Counted from the stretch's first letter, positions 1 through 7,159 are shown. The stretch: DNA of 9,888 nucleotides from an uncultured Phycisphaerales bacterium (GCA_903905665.1 CAIVHJ010000155.1:1-9888); one strand, 5' to 3'. Notes: a model not told the origin generated them from the letters alone. Made by a program: numbers and translations.

Positions 1-449
1 CCTCCCCGGCATCCAAGGGCAAGGGTCCGTCAAAGGTCCAAACGCCTCCGAACAACAAAAACAATCAGCTCACCAATATCGAAGGTCAGCCTCTTCAGAC
101 CAAAACGCTCGAACCCAGGGAAGCCCAACCCTCTCCCGAATCCCTGAAACGCGACGCTCAGTCCGACAAAGTGCCGGAATCCAGAGTGAACATCCGACTC
201 AGTGGATACATCGGGATCAGTCCGATGCTGATCAGTTACACCGTTGCGATGCCGACGGACATGCTGACGGGCGCCGATGTTCTGTGGATGGACAACGGGG
301 TGCCCGTCTCGCACGGAATATCGGGTAAGCGAACGCTCGTGGAGTCCGGTTCCCACAAAATCGAGGTCCTAGTCATCACCCGTGACAATCGCGAGTTCCG
401 CGACCAGAAGACCATTACCGTTCTGGAACGCCTTCCGCTCGACAAATAA
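1..449 (+). CDS. C-terminal fragment of a protein with a disordered linker and a PKD-like domain
   Basis: The reading frame is open from the left edge (first whole codon at base 3) and ends in TAA at 447-449, so only about 148 C-terminal residues are visible. The first 55 or so are rich in Pro, Ser, Asn, Gln and Lys and look like a disordered linker. The remaining 90 or so alternate beta strands in a PKD/Ig-like pattern: a Trp-x-Asp-Asn-Gly turn (WMDNGVPV), then SGSHKIEVLVITRDN and a final TITVLE strand, like the closing 'G-x-Y-x-V-x-V-x-V-x-D' part of PKD domains. Such domains are usually extracytoplasmic binding or spacer modules. The N-terminal, presumably functional, domain is outside the window, so no activity can be given. 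The internal ATG at 171 is probably not the start, because the frame is open well upstream with similar composition. Confidence 0.6.
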   Translation, partial: SPASKGKGPSKVQTPPNNKNNQLTNIEGQPLQTKTLEPREAQPSPESLKRDAQSDKVPESRVNIRLSGYIGISPMLISYTVAMPTDMLTGADVLWMDNGVPVSHGISGKRTLVESGSHKIEVLVITRDNREFRDQKTITVLERLPLDK

Positions 450-525
450 TTTTTGGCAAGAAATGCGAATCTTCAGTGTTGTTGCCTGATATTATCGGAA
501 CCGATTTCTGCGCAGCGGATTAAGA

Positions 526-554
526 TTGAAGTCGGGGGTTGGTTTTCCTATGAT
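526..554 (+). promoter_or_regulatory. Sigma-70-type promoter of the epimerase gene
   Basis: TTGAAG (526-531) and TATGAT (549-554) are separated by exactly 17 bases. Transcription would start near 561, giving a leader of about 29 bases before the ATG at 590. Both hexamers are close to consensus and no better pair lies in the 140-base gap after the upstream gene. Confidence 0.55.
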
Positions 555-589
555 GGGTTATTCGGATTGTTCGATTGGGGAGGCAGAAA

Positions 590-1648
590 ATGGCTCGGAT
601 TTTGGTGACGGGTGCGGCGGGATTCATTGGATCCCATTTATGTGAGGCGTTGGTGGGTCGTGGGGACACGGTATGGGGTCTGGACAATTTTGATCCATTT
701 TATGATCCTGCCGTCAAGCGTCGAAATCTGGCGGAACTGGTCGAATCGGATCGGTTCACGTTTGTGGAGGGCGACATTCGGGACCGGGCTGAAATTCTGG
801 ACGCGGCATCGAACGTTGAGTGCATTGTTCATTTGGCGGCCCGAGCGGGTGTTCGGCCGTCTATTGATGATCCGGTTGTCTATCAGGAAGTCAACGTCGG
901 CGGAACGCTGAATTTGCTCGAAGCCGCGCGTCATCATCGCATTGAGCGGTTCGTTTTCGCGAGTAGTTCCAGTGTTTATGGAAACAACGCGAAAGTTCCG
1001 TTTTCGGAAACCGACGTCGTGGATTTTCCGATTTCACCTTATGCCGCCACGAAAAAAGCAGGCGAACTGCTGGCTCATACCTATCATCATTTGTTTGGGA
1101 TTCACGTGATGTGTTTGCGGTATTTCACCGTTTATGGTCCACGGCAACGACCGGATTTGGCGATTCACAAATTCACGCGACTGATCGAAGCCGGACAGCC
1201 GATCCCGATGTTCGGTGACGGGACCATGCGACGCGATCACACTTATATCGACGATATCGTCGCCGGAACCGTCGCCGCCATGGATCGGTGCAAAGGTTAT
1301 CACATTTACAATCTTGGCGAGTCTCAGCCGATTCGGCTCGATGAACTCATCACTGCGATAGAAATGGCGCTGGGCAAGAAAGCCGTCATTCAACATCTTC
1401 CGACGCAACCGGGGGATGTCGTGTGCACGTACGCTGATGTGTCCCACGCGCGATCGGAACTGGGTTATCAGCCGCGCACGCCGCTGGCGACGGGTTTGAC
1501 TCGATTCGTGGAATGGTTCCACCGGTCGATGCCGGTTTCAGAATTTCCGGTTTCGCGTCGAAAGGCGGCGTCTGCTTTTCATTCGGTGGAGGCTCCGGTG
1601 CCCGACGCCCTGAAGCGCGATCCATCTCCGCACCTGCACAAATCCTGA
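590..1648 (+). CDS. NAD-dependent nucleotide-sugar epimerase, UDP-glucuronate 4-epimerase-like
   Basis: This is an extended short-chain dehydrogenase of 352 residues. The N-terminal Rossmann motif GAAGFIG is at residues 8-14, and an acidic residue at the end of strand 2 (D32) indicates NAD rather than NADP. The SSSSVYG strand is at 125-131 and the catalytic YxxxK is Y151/K155. LRYFTVYGPRQRPD and RRDHTYIDDIV are typical of UDP-glucuronate/UDP-galacturonate 4-epimerases, which supply UDP-galacturonate for surface polysaccharides in the cytoplasm. Other UDP-hexose epimerases or dehydratases of the family cannot be excluded. I chose ATG 590 because GGGGAGG (577-583) sits six bases upstream. An in-frame TTG at 575 would place the start before that ribosome site. 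The last 35 or so residues extend past the usual domain end and are rich in Pro, Ser and basic residues, with no recognised function. Confidence 0.9.
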   Translation: MARILVTGAAGFIGSHLCEALVGRGDTVWGLDNFDPFYDPAVKRRNLAELVESDRFTFVEGDIRDRAEILDAASNVECIVHLAARAGVRPSIDDPVVYQEVNVGGTLNLLEAARHHRIERFVFASSSSVYGNNAKVPFSETDVVDFPISPYAATKKAGELLAHTYHHLFGIHVMCLRYFTVYGPRQRPDLAIHKFTRLIEAGQPIPMFGDGTMRRDHTYIDDIVAGTVAAMDRCKGYHIYNLGESQPIRLDELITAIEMALGKKAVIQHLPTQPGDVVCTYADVSHARSELGYQPRTPLATGLTRFVEWFHRSMPVSEFPVSRRKAASAFHSVEAPVPDALKRDPSPHLHKS

Positions 1649-1671
1649 TCTTCGTTGGCGAGACAGCAAAG

Positions 1672-1724
1672 TTGTGGCACAGGCCTCCGACCTGTGATTC
1701 ACCGGCTGGAAGCCGGTGCCACAA
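1672..1724. repeat. REP-like cruciform repeat between convergent genes
   Basis: This is a nested inverted repeat of 53 bases. The outer arms TTGTGGCAC (1672-1680) and GTGCCACAA (1716-1724) are perfect 9-bp complements. Inside lie two hairpins that share the arm ends: CACAGG/CCTGTG (1678-1683 with 1691-1696) and CACCGGCT/AGCCGGTG (1700-1707 with 1711-1718, a 3-base loop). The two halves are diverged inverted copies of one 'CACxGGCT' unit. Similar dispersed elements occur in many copies in planctomycetes and some other environmental bacteria (recalled, not searched). It lies between the epimerase end and the lyase end, so it may also act as a two-way transcription stop. Confidence 0.75.
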
Positions 1725-1743
1725 AGAGTTTTGAGATATCTTT

Positions 1744-3312
1744 TTATGCCTTCACGTTGGGAGTGGGCAAGTCGATAACGTCGCGAGCGAGTTTCAACGG
1801 TCCCACGGTTTTTTCCACGACGTCGAGAATGCTGCAATCCTCGACCATTTGCCGGATGGCTTCAATGTCGGGATACAAAACGCGATCATCGACGAGTCTC
1901 GGAACCCGCGAACGGATCAAATCATAGGCTGCCTTGGTTCCTTTGCCGGGTTTGCGCCCGCCATGGAATTCAAAGGCCTGTGCGGCGCACATCATCTCGA
2001 TGGCGAGCACGGCGCGGACATTTCGCAGAATTTCGCCGCACTTGCGAACGGCGATCGGTCCCATGCTGACGTGGTCTTCCTGATCGGCGGACACGCTGAT
2101 CGAATCGACCGAGGCGGGATGCGAGAGCACTTTGTTTTCGGAGACCAATGCTGCGGCGGTGTACTGCGACACCATCAGGCCGGAATTCAATCCCTTGCCC
2201 TCAACGAGGAAATCCGGCAGGCCCGAAAGGACCGGATTGAGCATTCGGTTGGTGTGCCGTTCCGAAAGATTGGCGATTTCCGACATGGCGATGCACAGGA
2301 AATCGATGACCATCCCCACACCCTGTCCGTGGAAATTTCCGGCGGCAAAATACTGGTCCTCGTCGCCGAAAAACAGCGGATTGTCGGCGCCGGAATTGAC
2401 TTCGATATTGATGATCTTGCGAACGTGTTCCAAGGTATCAAACGACGGCCCCATGATCTGGGGCGTGCATCTCATGCTGTAACCGTCCTGCACCTTGCCG
2501 GTTTTGTTGGCGAGAATTTCGCTGCCTTCCATCAGCCGCAACAAGTTTTCGGCGACGGCGTTTTGTCCCGCATAGGGGCGGATTTTGTGGACGAGCGGAT
2601 GATACGCTCGTTCGACGGCGCGAAGGGCGTCGAGCGCCATGGCGCTTGCGATCAGGGCGTTTTTGAGGATGCGTTCGGCGTCATAAACCAGCATGGCGGC
2701 TCCTGCCGTCATCATTTGCGAGCCGTTGATCAAACCGAGGCCTTCTTTGTACGTCAGGTCCACGGGTTTGATGCCGGCGAGTTTCATCGCCTGGGCGCCC
2801 GACATCATTTCACCTTTATACCACGCCCGACCTTCACCGAGCGCGACTTCGGCGAACTGAGATAACGGCGACAGATCGCCGCTGGCTCCCAGGGAGCCTT
2901 TTTCGTTGATATAGGGAATCACGCCCTTATTGATCATGTCGAGGACGGTTTCGATCAAGCTTAATCGTACGCCGGAATATCCCTTGGTGAGTGTGTTGGC
3001 GCGGCATAGCATGGCGGCGCGAACGACGTCTTCGGGGAAGGGTTGTCCGGTGCCCGCCGAATGGCTGTATACGATCCGTCGTTGCAGGTCGGCGCTTTGT
3101 TCGGGGGAGATTTTAATTCGGGCGAATTCTCCGATGCCCGTCGTGACGCCGTAAATCGCCACTCCCTCAGCGACCGCTTTTTCAATCAGGTCGCGGGATT
3201 TCTGAATTTTCTTTATGGCGGTGGGATTGATTGAAACTTTAGCGCCCTGTCGAGCCACGGTGTGAATCTGTTCGATGGAAAGAGAATTTCCATCCAATAT
3301 CACTTCTGACAT
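1744..3312 (-). CDS. MIO-type aromatic amino acid ammonia-lyase, histidine ammonia-lyase family
   Basis: The protein has 522 residues, close to the usual 500-510 of HutH. The Ala-Ser-Gly triad that cyclises into the MIO electrophile is at 143-145, within GSLGASGDLSPL, and matches HAL numbering almost exactly. Other HAL active-site positions are present: catalytic Tyr in YGVTTGIGE (Y54), Ser-His at 83-84 in VYSHSAGTG, Asn in LINGSQ (N196), QDGYSMRC, GNFHGQ and SENK. The Ser-His pair is the histidine-type selectivity site, where tyrosine lyases have His-Leu and phenylalanine lyases Phe-Leu. The reaction would be removal of ammonia from L-histidine to urocanate, but a 2,3-aminomutase or other aromatic substrate remains possible. 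No other hut genes are visible. I chose ATG 3312 because AAGGA lies seven bases upstream (3324-3320). The longer frame to 3387 lacks such a site. Confidence 0.88.
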   Translation of the reverse strand: MSEVILDGNSLSIEQIHTVARQGAKVSINPTAIKKIQKSRDLIEKAVAEGVAIYGVTTGIGEFARIKISPEQSADLQRRIVYSHSAGTGQPFPEDVVRAAMLCRANTLTKGYSGVRLSLIETVLDMINKGVIPYINEKGSLGASGDLSPLSQFAEVALGEGRAWYKGEMMSGAQAMKLAGIKPVDLTYKEGLGLINGSQMMTAGAAMLVYDAERILKNALIASAMALDALRAVERAYHPLVHKIRPYAGQNAVAENLLRLMEGSEILANKTGKVQDGYSMRCTPQIMGPSFDTLEHVRKIINIEVNSGADNPLFFGDEDQYFAAGNFHGQGVGMVIDFLCIAMSEIANLSERHTNRMLNPVLSGLPDFLVEGKGLNSGLMVSQYTAAALVSENKVLSHPASVDSISVSADQEDHVSMGPIAVRKCGEILRNVRAVLAIEMMCAAQAFEFHGGRKPGKGTKAAYDLIRSRVPRLVDDRVLYPDIEAIRQMVEDCSILDVVEKTVGPLKLARDVIDLPTPNVKA

Positions 3313-3355
3313 TTTGCTTTCCTTTCGCCAAATAAAAAATCCACGGATAATAAAA

Positions 3356-3377
3356 TTGTGGCCCACATCAGCCACAA
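3356..3377 (-). other. Hairpin followed by T-rich tract in the lyase leader
   Basis: TTGTGGC (3356-3362) and GCCACAA (3371-3377) form a perfect 7-bp stem with an 8-base loop. Read on the minus strand, towards the lyase gene, the stem is followed by TTTTATTAT, the form of a weak intrinsic terminator. It lies 43 bases upstream of the lyase ATG. It could be a leader attenuator or the end of an upstream transcript; nothing else decides between these. Confidence 0.3.
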
Positions 3378-3449
3378 AAAGAGCCATTGAGTGCGACGCT
3401 GATCTCGCCCCAGCGGGTCAACCACGAAGACCCTATAACTCTCGCATCC

Positions 3450-3478
3450 ATTGTACCGAACCCCGCGACAAACGTCAT
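3450..3478 (-). promoter_or_regulatory. Candidate promoter for the ammonia-lyase gene
   Basis: On the minus strand ATGACG (3478-3473) and TACAAT (3455-3450) are spaced by 17 bases. The -10 box matches consensus at five of six positions, the -35 box at four. The predicted leader of about 130 bases would contain the hairpin at 3356-3377. The stretch 3313-3577 between the divergent lyase and GT9 genes holds no gene that I can support. Confidence 0.35.
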
Positions 3479-3577
3479 GGAGTGAGTTTCTATCGGACGC
3501 ACGTTTGGCTCGGCAACTACGTCCCAATTGTATTTGCTTCTTTTCGCCTAACCCGGGTGGGCTAAGGAAACAGACGT

Positions 3578-4723
3578 TTGCGCAGAACCGATATATTCCG
3601 TATGCAGATTGTTGAAACCGTTCAGGACGTGCGCGCGTATGATTTTCGTGGTCAACTGACTTATGTCATGTCTGCGGGCAGGCAGTACGTGCTTCACGAC
3701 TATGAAGTTCGGAATGCTCTGCGCGATGGCGCCGTTCGGGTTCTCGGCTCGCTCGACGAACGACTCCCTCGTTACGGCGGACAGTCGCTGTCCAACGAAC
3801 GACTTTATGTTCCGTTCACCGGTGGGCTGGGGGATGGTCTGACGCAAGTTTCGTGCCTCAAGGCTCTGAAGGATCAATACCCCGATTGCACTATCGATGT
3901 TTCGTGCCCGTTGATCCACCACCCCGTCCTGCGATGTTTTTCCGACATTGCCCAGCCGACCGAATATCCGACGCCGGTCAGTGAATTAACACGCTACAGC
4001 GCTTACGCCTCACTGGAAGACATGACGGAAATCATCCGCGAGCATCAATCCAAACCGTCTCATCAAAACGGATTGAACAATTTTGAACTTTTCAGCCGAA
4101 CGCTGCAAACACCGGAAGTCCACGAACCGGTTCGGCTCGTGTTGCCATCCGAGATTCGAGAACCGTGGGACATCGGGCCCTCAACTACCCCGCGGATCGG
4201 TCTGGTCCTTTCCAGCGCCGACAACATGCGATCCTATCCGCTCAAGGCGTTTCTGAAAATCGCCGAAGGATTGATCGAAAAACAAATGGCTGTTTTCTTC
4301 TATGGTCAAAGCCGCGAGATTCAGCACCCAATCCCGGATTCACCCCCGTGGCTTTGCAACTGTGTGGATCGCACCCCGAACACCGAAACCCTCGCCGCCA
4401 TGATCTCACAAATGGATGCCGTAATCTGCAGCGACGGACTGTGCATGCATATTGGCGGTCTGCTGCGAATTCCCACGCTCGTCATTTTCCTCAGTTCGGC
4501 GGCGCGAATCGCCGGCGGATATCCGACCGTGTTCACGCATTTTGCCGATTACCCCTGTAGTCCGTGTGGAGCGGTCACCTCCGAATGCCCTCGCAAGTTT
4601 CCTCATTGCCGGGTTTCCGAACATCCCGACATGCAACCGCGACGCATCATCGAACGACTGATGGGAATTCTTCAGTACGCCCGTCGCAACAAAAATCACT
4701 CCCGCGTCCCCGCAATCCACTGA
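3578..4723 (+). CDS. GT9/heptosyltransferase-like glycosyltransferase
   Basis: The protein has 381 residues and is cytoplasmic, with no signal peptide or membrane segment. After a roughly 75-residue lead, VPFTGGLGDGLTQVSCLKAL (residues 78-97) matches the first Rossmann half of glycosyltransferase family 9, the ADP-heptose:LPS heptosyltransferase family. The second half has the strand PRIGLVLSSAD and the nucleotide-sugar pocket DAVICSDGLCMHIGGLLRIPTLVIF, followed by a cysteine cluster YPCSPCG...CPRKFPHC seen in many GT9-like proteins. Family members add sugars to surface glycans; donor and acceptor cannot be read from sequence. The start is TTG 3578, because AAGGAAA (3564-3570) is seven bases upstream. 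The ATG at 3602 has no ribosome site. The nearby sugar epimerase would suit a surface-polysaccharide role, but the genes do not form one operon. Confidence 0.78.
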   Translation: MRRTDIFRMQIVETVQDVRAYDFRGQLTYVMSAGRQYVLHDYEVRNALRDGAVRVLGSLDERLPRYGGQSLSNERLYVPFTGGLGDGLTQVSCLKALKDQYPDCTIDVSCPLIHHPVLRCFSDIAQPTEYPTPVSELTRYSAYASLEDMTEIIREHQSKPSHQNGLNNFELFSRTLQTPEVHEPVRLVLPSEIREPWDIGPSTTPRIGLVLSSADNMRSYPLKAFLKIAEGLIEKQMAVFFYGQSREIQHPIPDSPPWLCNCVDRTPNTETLAAMISQMDAVICSDGLCMHIGGLLRIPTLVIFLSSAARIAGGYPTVFTHFADYPCSPCGAVTSECPRKFPHCRVSEHPDMQPRRIIERLMGILQYARRNKNHSRVPAIH

Positions 4724-4849
4724 ACATCTCCAACGCCGTCAATGAATTACGACGATCCACTCCCAGATTTCAAATAAATCATCGCTCTGATCGGATATAA
4801 TGGCCGTGTGTGGTGATTCAGACCGGCAGGATTCAGGAGCGGTCATGCG

Positions 4850-5458
4850 ATGGAAAGATCGTTCAGGAATGAAATTCGCGTGTTCGCAATTTGCGGATTC
4901 ACCCTGATCGCCGTGTCGGCCTTTTCGTGTCGTTCATCCAGCAGCGTCCCTTCCGATAAATCGCAGGAATCAGGAGGCATACCCATGACGATTTCGATTC
5001 AAAGTTCCGCGTTTCGTGCCGGTGAACCTGTCCCCACGCTTAACACCGAAGACGGCAAAGATGTCTCTCCGCCTCTGTCGTGGTCGAATGTTCCGGCGGA
5101 GGCAAAGGAGTTGGCGCTGATCATGGACGATCCCGATGCGCCGTCCGCCGAACCGTGGGTTCACTGGGTGATTTATAAGATACCGGTGGGCGTGGCGAGT
5201 CTGCCGGAGAAGGTAAGTCCCACAGGAGCACCGACGGAGGTCAAGGGGGCGCAGCAGGGTAAGAACTCGTGGAACACGATCGGTTATCGCGGTCCCGCTC
5301 CGCCCAAAGGACACGGTTTCCATCACTATCATTTCAGGCTTTATGCGCTGGATGCGCCTTTGAATGTTCCCAGCGGATTGACCAAGAAGCAATTGCTCGA
5401 AGCCATGAAAGGCCATATCCTCGCGCAGGGTGAACTTGTGGGTACGTATAAACGATGA
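4850..5458 (+). CDS. PEBP family (YbhB/YbcL, Raf kinase inhibitor-like) putative lipoprotein
   Basis: The protein has 202 residues. The start is a basic N-terminus, a hydrophobic stretch (about residues 11-23) and Ala-Phe-Ser-Cys with the cysteine at 27. This resembles a lipoprotein signal, although the -3 residue is Ala rather than Leu. A Ser-rich linker follows. The rest is a full phosphatidylethanolamine-binding protein fold: the ligand-site motif DDPDAP, then HWVIYKIP, and GPAPPKGHGFHHYHFRLYAL, all hallmarks of the bacterial YbhB/YbcL group. Bacterial members have no settled physiological role. AGGAGC (4835-4840) sits nine bases before ATG 4850. An internal ATG at 4985 would give a cytoplasmic form. 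The 126 bases upstream hold only an isolated TATAAT (4796-4801) without a good -35 box. Confidence 0.88.
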   Translation: MERSFRNEIRVFAICGFTLIAVSAFSCRSSSSVPSDKSQESGGIPMTISIQSSAFRAGEPVPTLNTEDGKDVSPPLSWSNVPAEAKELALIMDDPDAPSAEPWVHWVIYKIPVGVASLPEKVSPTGAPTEVKGAQQGKNSWNTIGYRGPAPPKGHGFHHYHFRLYALDAPLNVPSGLTKKQLLEAMKGHILAQGELVGTYKR

Positions 5459-5474
5459 ATCGCTCCGTGCTGCG

Positions 5475-5503
5475 TTGACCTTTTGGGCCTGATCGGGTAT
5501 GGT
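5475..5503 (+). promoter_or_regulatory. Promoter of the initiator tRNA gene
   Basis: TTGACC (5475-5480) and TATGGT (5498-5503) are separated by exactly 17 bases, with a predicted start near 5510, nine bases before the mature tRNA 5' end. The five-of-six match at -35 and the position directly upstream of the tRNA make this convincing. Confidence 0.65.
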
Positions 5504-5518
5504 GGTGGTAACAAATAT

Positions 5519-5591
5519 TGCGGGGTAGAGCAGTTGGCAGCTCGTCGGGCTCATAACCCGGAGGTCGTTGGTTCAAGTCCAACCCCCGCTA
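5519..5591 (+). tRNA. Initiator tRNA-Met (fMet), anticodon CAT
   Basis: The cloverleaf folds fully. Acceptor stem 5519-5525 pairs with 5584-5590, D stem GAGC/GCTC is 5528-5531 with 5540-5543, and anticodon stem TCGGG/CCCGG is 5545-5549 with 5557-5561. The anticodon CAT is at 5552-5554, the T arm GTTGG/CCAAC is 5567-5571 with 5579-5583, and the discriminator A is at 5591. Two features mark it as the initiator: three consecutive G-C pairs at the bottom of the anticodon stem, and no Watson-Crick pair at position 1-72 (here T opposite T). The body is very close to E. coli tRNA-fMet. CCA is not encoded. The 3' end faces the integrase gene and probably forms the left attachment site. Confidence 0.95.
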
Positions 5592-5600
5592 ATGAACGAT

Positions 5601-5645
5601 AAAGCTTTTCAGTCGATCAAGTTACGATGGACTGAAAAGCTTTTT
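5601..5645 (+). terminator. Strong intrinsic terminator after the tRNA
   Basis: Perfect 14-bp arms AAAGCTTTTCAGTC (5601-5614) and GACTGAAAAGCTTT (5630-5643) enclose a 15-base loop, and the 3' arm runs into TTTTTCTTT. The T tract is on the plus strand, so it would stop tRNA transcripts. On the minus strand no T tract follows, so it would not obviously end the integrase transcript. If the tRNA is the attachment site, this hairpin belongs to the element. Confidence 0.7.
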
Positions 5646-5655
5646 CTTTGCGCAT

Positions 5656-5699
5656 TTTTTCGTCGAAAAACACGACTGCTATACAAAATGCTATACAAA
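5656..5699. repeat. Palindrome and tandem 12-base repeats next to the attachment site
   Basis: TTTTTCG-T-CGAAAAA (5656-5670) is a perfect 15-bp palindrome. It is followed by two direct copies of TGCTATACAAA (5677-5687 and 5689-5699) with a period of 12 bases. Short direct repeats beside an attachment core are the usual form of integrase arm-type or excisionase binding sites. The stretch 5592-5776, between the tRNA and the integrase stop codon, has no supported gene. Confidence 0.5.
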
Positions 5700-5776
5700 T
5701 CGGGGGCTTTTCAAAAAACTCACAGGTCAATTCCGAAAAGTTTTCACACGCTGAGAAGTTGATGATCGTGCTTGGT

Positions 5777-7159
5777 TCAACTGGCAAGGTAATCGCTCAA
5801 TCGGACGATCCCATTGGCTGCGGATTCGGTAGTCTCTGGCTCTTGATCGAACTCAACAGCGGATCGGAGAGATTGTGGGACCAGTGCGGCGTAGTGGCGG
5901 CGACATATCTCTGGGCTATTGCCCATCAGGGTGCTGATCTTGTACAAACTCTCGCCCTTCTGAGCCAAGTGACTTCCGAAGGTGTGTCGATAATCCAGGG
6001 CGCTCCAGGCTCGCGCGTGCTGCTTACGTCCGCCTGCATCCGAATCCGATACCATTTCAACAAGATCACTGGCGATGTTGATCTCACGCAGCGCTCGCGA
6101 CCAGTTGTCACAATCCCACCGGCTATGTCCGTTCGGGCCAGGCAGATACCAGCGACTGCTTGCCGGGGGTTGATACTTGGACAGATACGCAAACAGTCTT
6201 AAGGATATGGGTATGGATCGACCGGAGCCAGTCTTTGGTTGCCAGAACCGACCGTCGATATTTTTGCTTCGGATGATAATCGTGCCGCAATCTGGCTGTC
6301 CGGCCAGTATGGATTGCAGATTCCCCAGTTGTACGTCGTCCGGGGTCAACCAAAGCAGTTCTTCTCGGCGTAACCCGGCGTAAATGCAGATCGCCACCGC
6401 AATCTGGAGTCTGGGACCAAACCGGTATTTGCGATCGATCTTCTTTTCACGATAAAGCTCGGTGATGTTCTCACACGACAGTGCCTGCAACTGTTGTTTG
6501 ATCTGCGGCAGGGTCAGGAAGAAGATAGGTTTGATCATCCCCTTGTAGGGTTTGATTGAATCCACCGGATTCCGCAATCCTTTGGTCGAGCAGATGTAGC
6601 CGTACCTCTCTCGTGCCACGTTTAACATCGTCCCAATAGCCACACGGTAATGGTTAGCCGTTTTTGGCGCCACCTTATCGTTGATCCGTTTGAACTCAAG
6701 GAACGCATTGATGATGGCGGCGGTGATCTGCTCCAACTGATTAACATCTGGGTGACGCCGTTCAAGAAAACTTCGGAACGCCTTGATGCGGGAAATCTCG
6801 CTCTTGTAGGATTTTCGCCGGCGGGCTTGTTCCGGTCTGTAGGGGCTTTTGGTTAGCAAGTGTCGTTCGTACCGGTTCCAAAATTCCTTGAGAGGCGTTG
6901 ACGAAGTATCCGCCGTTCGCATGGCATCGAGGGAGGCTTTCACGTCATCAATTTTATCGGCAAGCAGCTTCGGCTTTTCGTCGTGGAGCAATTGTTGCTC
7001 CCGCACCTGATATTCTTTCAATTTTTCTTCGGCAACACGGCGGCTGGATGTTTTGAGCGATTTGTTTGTGAGTGCGATATGACCGGAAGGACGGCGGTAG
7101 CGGTAGGATATTTGCCAAATCAAATGCTTTCCACTATTCCGTGCCCAAATGAATGCCAT
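5777..7159 (-). CDS. Tyrosine recombinase (phage/island-type integrase)
   Basis: The protein has 460 residues. The N-terminal third is basic and likely holds the arm-binding domain (residues 1-70). A core-binding SAM-like region (about 85-190) precedes the catalytic domain (about 210-430). In the catalytic domain, the first Arg is R264 in AGLRREE, the beta-strand Lys is K309 in PKTGSGR, the second Arg is R391 in LDYRHTFGSHL, and the nucleophile is Y423 in RRHYAAL. Two usual pentad positions differ: the His/Lys of HxxR is L388, and the His of the GH motif is N414. It would carry out site-specific insertion and excision at the initiator tRNA it faces. ATG 7159 lies inside the end of the upstream excisionase-like gene, which suggests translational coupling, and no strong ribosome site is visible. 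Confidence 0.92.
   Translation of the reverse strand: MAFIWARNSGKHLIWQISYRYRRPSGHIALTNKSLKTSSRRVAEEKLKEYQVREQQLLHDEKPKLLADKIDDVKASLDAMRTADTSSTPLKEFWNRYERHLLTKSPYRPEQARRRKSYKSEISRIKAFRSFLERRHPDVNQLEQITAAIINAFLEFKRINDKVAPKTANHYRVAIGTMLNVARERYGYICSTKGLRNPVDSIKPYKGMIKPIFFLTLPQIKQQLQALSCENITELYREKKIDRKYRFGPRLQIAVAICIYAGLRREELLWLTPDDVQLGNLQSILAGQPDCGTIIIRSKNIDGRFWQPKTGSGRSIPISLRLFAYLSKYQPPASSRWYLPGPNGHSRWDCDNWSRALREINIASDLVEMVSDSDAGGRKQHARAWSALDYRHTFGSHLAQKGESLYKISTLMGNSPEICRRHYAALVPQSLRSAVEFDQEPETTESAANGIVRLSDYLAS

Noticed and set aside
1538..1837. Minus-strand frame of 99 codons containing CGTGFQPV
   Set aside because: It reads through the REP-like repeat and overlaps the ends of both flanking genes; the peptide is a by-product of the repeat.
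1849..2865. Long open frame of 338 codons on the plus strand
   Set aside because: It lies wholly antisense to the well-supported ammonia-lyase, has no recognisable domain, and reflects the codon bias of the real gene.
4796..4801. Perfect TATAAT upstream of the PEBP gene
   Set aside because: No acceptable -35 hexamer at 16-18 bases spacing, so a promoter is not claimed, although an activated promoter is possible.
5334..5582. Minus-strand frame beginning MDLNQRPPGYEPDELP
   Set aside because: This is the reverse complement of the initiator tRNA, a well-known spurious peptide; the rest is antisense to the PEBP gene.
5648..6202. Plus-strand frame of 184 codons beside the attachment region
   Set aside because: Mostly antisense to the integrase C-terminus, with no ribosome site or recognisable domain.
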